Below are positions 58,850 through 64,000 of a stretch of DNA of 64,000 nucleotides, in pieces. Origin of the DNA: Mesorhizobium sp. (lineage in GTDB: Bacteria > Pseudomonadota > Alphaproteobacteria > Rhizobiales > Rhizobiaceae); the NCBI RefSeq assembly GCF_024710845.1, contig NZ_JANJTZ010000027.1:1-64000 (forward strand), in the 5' to 3' direction. The stretch's first letter is position 1. Every line of letters starts with the position of its first letter. The notes beneath the pieces are model-generated. The model worked only from the letters and a program-made list of their open reading frames with translations, did not search any database and was not told the DNA's origin. Both the position numbers and the translations under genes were made by a program.

Positions 58850-59770
58850 ATGAACCTCACGCTGCGCCAGATCCGCTACTTCATCGCCGCGGCGGAAGCC
58901 GGCCAGATGTCGATGGCGGCGAGGGAACTCAACGTTTCCCAGTCGGCGGTGACGATCGCCATCCTGCAGCTTGAGGAGACGCTCGGCGTCTCGCTGTTCG
59001 ACCGCCAGCCCGGCGGCGTGCGGCTCACGGCGGAAGGCTCGCGCTTCCTCGGCCGGGCGCGCAACATCCTGGCCGCGGTCGACGACGCGCTCTATTCGCC
59101 GCTGCGCGAGAACGTCTCGGAAACAGGCCGCGTTCGCATCGGCCTGACCTACACGGTCGGCGGCTACTTCCTGCCCCGCCACCATGCGCGTTTCCGCCAG
59201 ACCTATCCCAACATCGCCGTCGAACTTATCGAAATGCCGCGCGATTCGCTGGAAACCGCCATCGTCGACGGCGAGATCGACATGGCGCTGATGCTGGTCT
59301 CCAACCTGCGCAACCACCGCGAGATCGCCTACGAGACGCTGCTGCGCTCGCGCCGCCGGCTGTGGCTGCCCGCCGGCCACGACCTGGTCTCGGCGCGGCG
59401 CATCACGCTCGCCGACATCGCCGACCGCGACTACATCATGCTGACCGTCGACGAGGCCGACCAGACCGCTTCGCGCTACTGGAAGCGCGCCGGCTGGCAG
59501 CCGAAGGTGATGTTCTCCACCTCCTCCGTCGAGGCGGTCCGGTCGATGGTCGCGGCGGGCATGGGCGTCACCATCCTCTCCGACATGGTCTACCGCCACT
59601 GGTCGCTCGACGGCCAGCTGATCGAGCGGCGGGACCTCGAGGACGACATCCCGACCATGGATGTCGGCATCGCCTGGAAAAGCGACCGAAAGCCGCAGGG
59701 CGCGGCACTGACCTTTTCCGAGCACCTGGTACTCAGCTTCGGCGGGTCTGGCCGAGAGGTGGACGATTGA
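58850..59770 (+). CDS. LysR-family transcriptional regulator (second)
   Basis: The 306-residue regulator starts MNLTLRQIRYFIAAAEAGQMSM and has SQSAVTIAILQLEETLGVSL in its helix-turn-helix, then a ligand-binding domain from about 90 (GRVRIGLTYTVGGYFLPRHH). AAGGAAG lies before the ATG. Divergence from pxpA and the palindrome between them make it the likely regulator of the pxpA-accB-accC-pxpB-pxpC operon. Confidence 0.92.
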   Translation: MNLTLRQIRYFIAAAEAGQMSMAARELNVSQSAVTIAILQLEETLGVSLFDRQPGGVRLTAEGSRFLGRARNILAAVDDALYSPLRENVSETGRVRIGLTYTVGGYFLPRHHARFRQTYPNIAVELIEMPRDSLETAIVDGEIDMALMLVSNLRNHREIAYETLLRSRRRLWLPAGHDLVSARRITLADIADRDYIMLTVDEADQTASRYWKRAGWQPKVMFSTSSVEAVRSMVAAGMGVTILSDMVYRHWSLDGQLIERRDLEDDIPTMDVGIAWKSDRKPQGAALTFSEHLVLSFGGSGREVDD

Positions 59771-59825
59771 GCTTACCCGGCGACGAGTGCAGGATCGCCC
59801 GGGGTCAGTGATCAAGGAGCGCGCC

Positions 59826-60503
59826 ATGTCCAGACCGTCCGCCAAGCCTGTCGTGCATATCGGCCAGGGCCGCATCCGCGCCACGGAATGGCGCTTCGAA
59901 CCCGGCACCGAGACCGGATGGCACATCCACGGCCACGACTATACCGTCGTGCCGCTGACTGACGGGGACCTGTTGCTGGAGGAGCCGGGCGGCGGCACGC
60001 GGACGGCGGCGCTGGTTCGCCATGTCCCCTATTCGCGCAGGTCGGGTGTCCACCACAACGTCGTCAACAATGGCGACCAGCCGCTTTCCTTCCTCGAGAT
60101 CGAGGTCGTCGAGGATCCACTGCAGGAGCAGCGCCTGCAGACGATGATGCGCTTCGGCGACGCCTGGAACGCCCATGACCTCGACGCGCTGATGGCCTGC
60201 ATGGCCGATGACTGCACCTTCCACGCGTCCGCGGGCAACAGCTCCGAGGGCGCCGCCCATGTCGGACGCGACGCCGTACGCGCGGCCTTTGCGGCGGTCT
60301 TCGACGACTTCCCCGACGCGCAGTGGACACGGCCGCAGCATCGCGTCGCCGGCGACGTCGGCCTGTCGACCTGGCGCTTCGTCGGGAGGACCCGCGACGG
60401 CGTTTCCATCGCGGTCGACGGCTGCGATGTGCTGCACTTTTCAGGCGCCCTGATCGTGCTGAAGGATTCCTATCGCAAGTCGATGGTCCCGCCGAAGGCC
60501 TGA
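59826..60503 (+). CDS. Cupin-SnoaL fusion protein
   Basis: The 225-residue protein joins two small-molecule folds. Residues about 10-100 are a cupin with metal ligands in GWHIHGHDYTVV and GVHHNVVNNG. Residues about 115-225 are a SnoaL/NTF2-like domain (MMRFGDAWNAHDLDALMACM, DDCTFHASAG, HVGRDAVRAAFAAVF). AAGGAG lies 8 bases before the ATG at 59826. The function is unknown; it follows the LysR gene after 55 bp in the same direction and may be co-transcribed with it. Confidence 0.8.
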   Translation: MSRPSAKPVVHIGQGRIRATEWRFEPGTETGWHIHGHDYTVVPLTDGDLLLEEPGGGTRTAALVRHVPYSRRSGVHHNVVNNGDQPLSFLEIEVVEDPLQEQRLQTMMRFGDAWNAHDLDALMACMADDCTFHASAGNSSEGAAHVGRDAVRAAFAAVFDDFPDAQWTRPQHRVAGDVGLSTWRFVGRTRDGVSIAVDGCDVLHFSGALIVLKDSYRKSMVPPKA

Positions 60504-60615
60504 AGCCGGCCGATCCTGCTGCGCGGCGACGCAACGCTGGCCCTAATACCGGCGGCCCGTCGCCCTTGACTTTGCCAGCGGTTCGGGATGAGCAAGGCGC
60601 AAATCCCGTCTGGAT

Positions 60616-60653
60616 GGGGTCAGAACAAGAGCAGTGCGAAATCGTACGCTAAG
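60616..60653 (+). repeat. Left 38-bp terminal inverted repeat
   Basis: It starts with GGGGTCAGAACAAGAGCAG and matches the reverse complement of 63483-63520 at 37 of 38 positions. Confidence 0.92.
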
Positions 60654-60671
60654 GTCGAACAAAGTGAGAAC

Positions 60672-63339
60672 TCATGCGGCTCGCCGTAGCCGAGCCGGGA
60701 ACCTCAGCGACCGGAAGCCTTCAGGCAGATGCTGTTCGCTATCCCAGGTGTAGATGCCTGTAAGATTGATGTGCTCCCAGCTCAGCGGTGAGATGTGCCT
60801 GAGCAGATGATCAGGGATCTCGCGACCCACGTTGCGTAAGTGGGTGGCGGCCCGTTCGATATAGACCGTGTTCCAGTGTACGATCGCGCTGATGACGAGG
60901 TTGAGGCCGGAGGCCCGGAAGGCCTGGCTTTCGAACGATCGGTCCCGGATCTCTCCGCGCTCGTGGAAGAACACGGCGCGCTTCAGCTTATGCGCCGCCT
61001 CACCCTTGTTGAGGCCGGCTTGGCAACGCCGGCGGAGCGCTGGACTTGAGTACCACTCGATCATGAAGAGCGAGCGCTCGATGCGGCCGAGTTCGCGCAG
61101 CGCCCTTGCGAGCTGGCTTTCTTTCGGAGATGCGGACAGCTACTTGAGGATCGTAGACGGCACCACTGATCGCGTCGTGATCGACGCCGCCAGATGGAAG
61201 GAGATCATCCCAGTGCTCGAGGATCAGGGCGGTGTTGATCGGCGTCCCTATGTGGTTCCACGGCGCCGGGTAGGCGTCGCCCTTCTCGAACGTGTGGAAC
61301 TTCCGGTCCTTGAGGTTGCGCAGTCGCGGCGCGAAGCGTTTACCTATGAGGGCGAACAGGCCGAAGATGTGATCACTCGCGCCGCCCGTATCGGTAAAGC
61401 GTTCCTGGATGTCGAGGACCGTGTCCTGATCGAATAGCCCATCGAGCACATAAGCAGCCTCGCTTTCGGTCGGATTGATGGGCAGAATGCTGAAGTAGCA
61501 GTACTGATCGGAAAGATGGCTGTAGAACTTTGAGCCGGGTTCGCTGCCGTAATGCAGATTAACGTCGCCGCGCTTGGCGGCTCGGTCGCTCGCGCGGAAA
61601 AATTGGCCGTCAGATGATGACGTCGTCCCATTGCCCCAAACTCGGGCATCCTCGGCTGCCGCCGGAACCTCCCCAGCAGTTGGTGCAACGATCAACGCTC
61701 CGGCCTCAAGACGAACACCTTCGAGCTTTCCGGATCGCGCTCTGTGCGCCAGTCGCTTCAGGTTGAAGTCGAGGATCTGGCGAGCCTCCACGAGCCACGC
61801 CGCGCCGTCACCTTGGACGCCCAATCCGAGACGGTCCTCCTCTTTCATCGTGGTGAATGTCGACGGCGGCATCAGATGCTCGTCCATCGGCCGGAAGGAT
61901 CGGCTGCCATCGACCCAAATGTCGGCAGATCGAAGCCGGTCTCGCAAAGCCGCGAGCGTCGCAATCTCGTAGAGAAGGCGATCAGGCTTTCCGTGTTCGA
62001 AGATGAGCCTCCGATCAGCTTGGCTGAGGTGGGTGACCGGGACGCGATCCGGAAGGGCCCGCCGCTTCTCGGCATGGAGCCGTTTCAGCAGCGAAATTGC
62101 CGCAAGAAGCGGATCGTGTCGCCGCGCCGATTGGAACGTGAACGCCTGCAGGAACGCCCCTGCGTACTTGTTGACGGTCGCATATTGCTCGGCCGCCAAG
62201 GCCAAGGGTGACGCCTCTTTACCCTCGACCATCGACTCGAGTTCAGGCTTCATGCGGAGCAGCCGATGCCAGCCGACTTTCTGGTCGAGAACCTCCATAG
62301 CATTCCTTCCATAGTCGTTGGCGGACTGCAGGGCTGTGATCGTGTCGAGGAACATGCGCAGCGCCTTGGCGGTATCCGGCCTACACTCCATGTGTCGCTG
62401 TTTCTTGCGGTTGTTGGCTCGCGAGAACAGCCGACCCATCAGCTTGATGAACGTCGTCACGGCATCGTCGGTGAGTTTTTGTCCGAGCTTGATGACCTGC
62501 GCCACGATCAGAGCGTGCCGGCGGCTAGAGTTGAAATCGCTGGCCAGCCAGGTCGGCGTGGCGTTCCCCTCACGAATCATCTGGTCCCACCGTCCGCATA
62601 ATATGCGCATCTTCAGTTTCGGATCGATTTCCAGCGTGCGCAGGAAGACAATCCGTTCGGTCAGCCCGACCAGGTTCGACGCGCCCCGTGCTTCCGGCGC
62701 CGAGCGCAGCCAATGAAAGCGCGTTTGGCCGATCGACTGATCAACCTCCAACAGCCTGTCCAATGATTAGAGTGTATCGAGCGGAATGTCTTCGATCAGA
62801 GTTCTCTCCGCCCGACGGCGGGCTATAGCACGACCGGCAAGGCCGATGCGTTCGATTGTGTCGACTGCCGGCAGAAGAGATCCACGTTCACGCAATGTGG
62901 TGACAATGGAACTGGCTATCGCAGGACCGTCGTCAGACATCGCCGCCGTCTGAATTGCAGCCAATAGAGCGGCTCGACGATCTTGCGCCGTCGCGCTTCT
63001 CGTATCCAGATACACTATGAGGCGCGCCGTGTGATCGCGACGGGTTTCTTCACGGCGTGCATAAAGCGCAAATGCTTCTGGGTCGGCGCCGACTTGGTCA
63101 GCAACATATCGAAGCATGGCGCGGGGCGGGATCTCTTCCGCTCCCAGCACTCGGACAGGATATCGCATCAGGCATAGCTGAACGGCAAAACCAAGCCGAT
63201 TATGATCGCGTCTTCGCAGCTCAATCTCCAGACGATCCGCCGGTGACAACGAATAGTGCCGGATCAGGCTATTCTCGTCGGCTGGTATATCGAAAACCTT
63301 CTGTCGATCATGAACCTTGAGAAGCTTCCGTTTTGCCAT
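60672..63339 (-). pseudogene. tnpA: Tn3-family transposase with two nonsense codons and a frameshift
   Basis: From the ATG at 63339 the frame reads MAKRKLLKVHDRQKVFDIP and runs through a TAA codon at 62769-62767 (IPLDTL, stop, then SLDRLLEVDQS in the same frame). It continues with good homology (GDVNLHYGSEPGSKFYSHLSD, LFALIGKRFAPRLRNLKDRK) to about 61195, where one frame change is needed. A TAG at 61142-61140 follows before [20 protein letters not shown] and the natural end at 60672. Length without the lesions would be about 889 residues, near the family norm. The gene is dead unless supplied in trans. Confidence 0.9.
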
Positions 63340-63482
63340 CGCCCGACTCCCCACGACCAATCTGCCGGGAGCGTTGGCGAGTCGGACGGATGAAGAAACA
63401 AAAACTGGTGCTTGACGGCGCCAATCCACAGAGATCGGAGACCCCGCATCCGAGATCCGGCATAGTTCATGTTCCGTTCGAC

Positions 63483-63520
63483 CTTAGCGTACGATTTCGT
63501 ACTGCTCTTGTTCTGACCCC
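63483..63520 (-). repeat. Right 38-bp terminal inverted repeat
   Basis: It is the partner of 60616-60653 and ends with TTCTGACCCC on the plus strand, directly at the edge of the truncated DUF305 gene. Confidence 0.92.
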
Positions 63521-63778
63521 AGAAGGCGCGTAAATGTCACTCTCTACCTCCTGTTTGCGATCCTGACGACGACGTCCGTCTGGGCGACGCGGGTCCAGGC
63601 TCTCATCGATGATCGCCAGTTTATCGCATCGATGATCCCGCACCATTCCGGCGCGATCCTGATGTGCCGGGAAGCAAGACTTTCTGATCCCGAGCTCGTA
63701 ACCTTGTGCGGTGAGATCACACAGGCGCAGCGCGAGGAAATCGACCAGATGGAACGGATCGCGGCCCGGCTTCGTTAA
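63521..63778 (+). pseudogene. DUF305 protein, N-terminus removed by the Tn3-family element
   Basis: The frame is open from the transposon edge to the stop at 63778. It shows a hydrophobic stretch (NVTLYLLFAILTTTSVWA) and then the DUF305 core FIASMIPHHSGAILMCREARL with its conserved His pair, and EITQAQREEIDQMERI. DUF305 proteins are often secreted or membrane-anchored and linked to metal resistance. No natural start survives; the missing 5' part was not found to the left of the transposon. Confidence 0.7.
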
Positions 63779-63864
63779 ACGACTTCAAAGGTGCGAGCGG
63801 TGGTTCCACACTGCAATCTTATGCGACTTTTTGAGCACGGAACGTGAACAACTATTGGGATCGG

Positions 63865-63999
63865 CTATAGTGCTGAAGCGTGCGAGCGCAGCCGCCGCGT
63901 CAGCTTTGTAAATCCTTGCCTGCCGAGAAGCTTGAGGAAATCCTGCGCCGAGCTGCCTGATTTAGTGAGATTGCGACGAGCGTTTGCCAGCGACCCAAT
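63865..63999 (-). CDS. Unidentified C-terminal reading frame running out of the window
   Basis: A minus-strand frame enters from the window edge and ends at 63865 after 44 residues, including SLANARRNLTKSGSSAQDF and QGFTKLTRRLRSH. Its composition looks protein-like (regular alternation of charged and hydrophobic residues), and it might be the end of a PIN-type or other small protein, but I do not recognise it. It could also be chance. Confidence 0.3.
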   Translation of the reverse strand: MGSLANARRNLTKSGSSAQDFLKLLGRQGFTKLTRRLRSHASAL

Positions 64000-64000
64000 G

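Larger units (their letters stand above)
60616..63520. mobile_element. Tn3-family element with near-perfect 38-bp terminal repeats
   Basis: Bases 60616-60653 and 63483-63520 are 38-bp inverted repeats that differ at one position. They start with GGGGTCAGAACAAGAGCAG and end ATCGTACGCTAAG, the GGGG...TAAG pattern typical of Tn3. Seven further bases inside (GTCGAAC) also match. The 2905-bp element contains only a broken transposase and no resolvase, so it is an IS-like tnpA-only unit. The flanking pentamers (TGGAT left, AGAAG right) do not match, so no target duplication remains. Confidence 0.9.

Overview
The window looks like the chromosome, or a large replicon, of a high-GC alphaproteobacterium. 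The aerobic (CobG/CobN) cobalamin cluster with CbtAB and CobW-linked DUF1636, the gene content and the insertion-sequence types suggest Hyphomicrobiales (Rhizobiales), perhaps near Phyllobacteriaceae. The taxonomy is inferred; no rRNA or tRNA gene was recognised.

Layout. (1) 1-6.7 kb is a graveyard of mobile DNA: two broken IS110-type transposases, an FtsX-type ABC transporter fragment, and a 3.5-kb element bounded by 38-bp Tn3-type inverted repeats. That element carries a RidA-family gene, a cupin, a winged-helix/TPR regulator and the last part of a Tn3 transposase. Remnants of an ISKra4-like and an IS3-family element follow. (2) 6.7-29.3 kb is an almost complete aerobic adenosylcobalamin pathway. 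Two cobalamin riboswitches stand back to back at 22.7-23.15 kb. The minus-strand arm runs DUF1636-cobW-cobN-cobG-cobH-cobI-cobJ, then cobL-cobE-cobM-cobA-cobB-cobS-cobT-cobF. The plus-strand arm runs cbtB-cbtA-cobU(P)-cobO-cobQ and, beyond cobD, cobC and a tyrosine-phosphatase-like gene. Two genes, cobK and cobD, are embedded antisense, and each shares a CATG start palindrome with its neighbour. The chelatase partners CobS/CobT of the CobN complex and bluB are not in the window. (3) 29.2-30.5 kb holds insertion-sequence debris and a truncated AraC-type regulator.

(4) 30.6-60.5 kb appears to be a catabolic island for a nitrogenous, probably amide or cyclic-amide (lactam/hydantoin) substrate. 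It has a cytoplasmic solute-binding-like protein coupled to a two-winged-helix GntR regulator; a polyamine-type ABC transporter with two ATPases, two permeases and a Tat-exported binding protein; two SDR dehydrogenases, an amidase, a polysaccharide-deacetylase-like hydrolase, and a COG0523 GTPase with a small CxxC protein. Two ATP-dependent HyuA/HyuB (hydantoinase/oxoprolinase) pairs follow, one with an N-carbamoylsarcosine-amidase-like hydrolase. The last operon is pxpA-accB-accC-pxpB-pxpC. Two LysR regulators, an AraC regulator and a cupin-SnoaL fusion accompany these genes.

The most interesting candidate system is that last operon. All parts of a urea-carboxylase-like biotin enzyme (biotin carboxylase, biotin carrier, two carboxyltransferase halves) are separate genes beside the lactam-hydrolase subunit PxpA. 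This suggests biotin-dependent N-carboxylation of a lactam or amide before hydrolysis.

(5) 60.6-63.5 kb is a 2.9-kb Tn3-family element with nearly perfect terminal repeats but a transposase broken by two nonsense codons and a frameshift. It truncates a DUF305 gene on its right.
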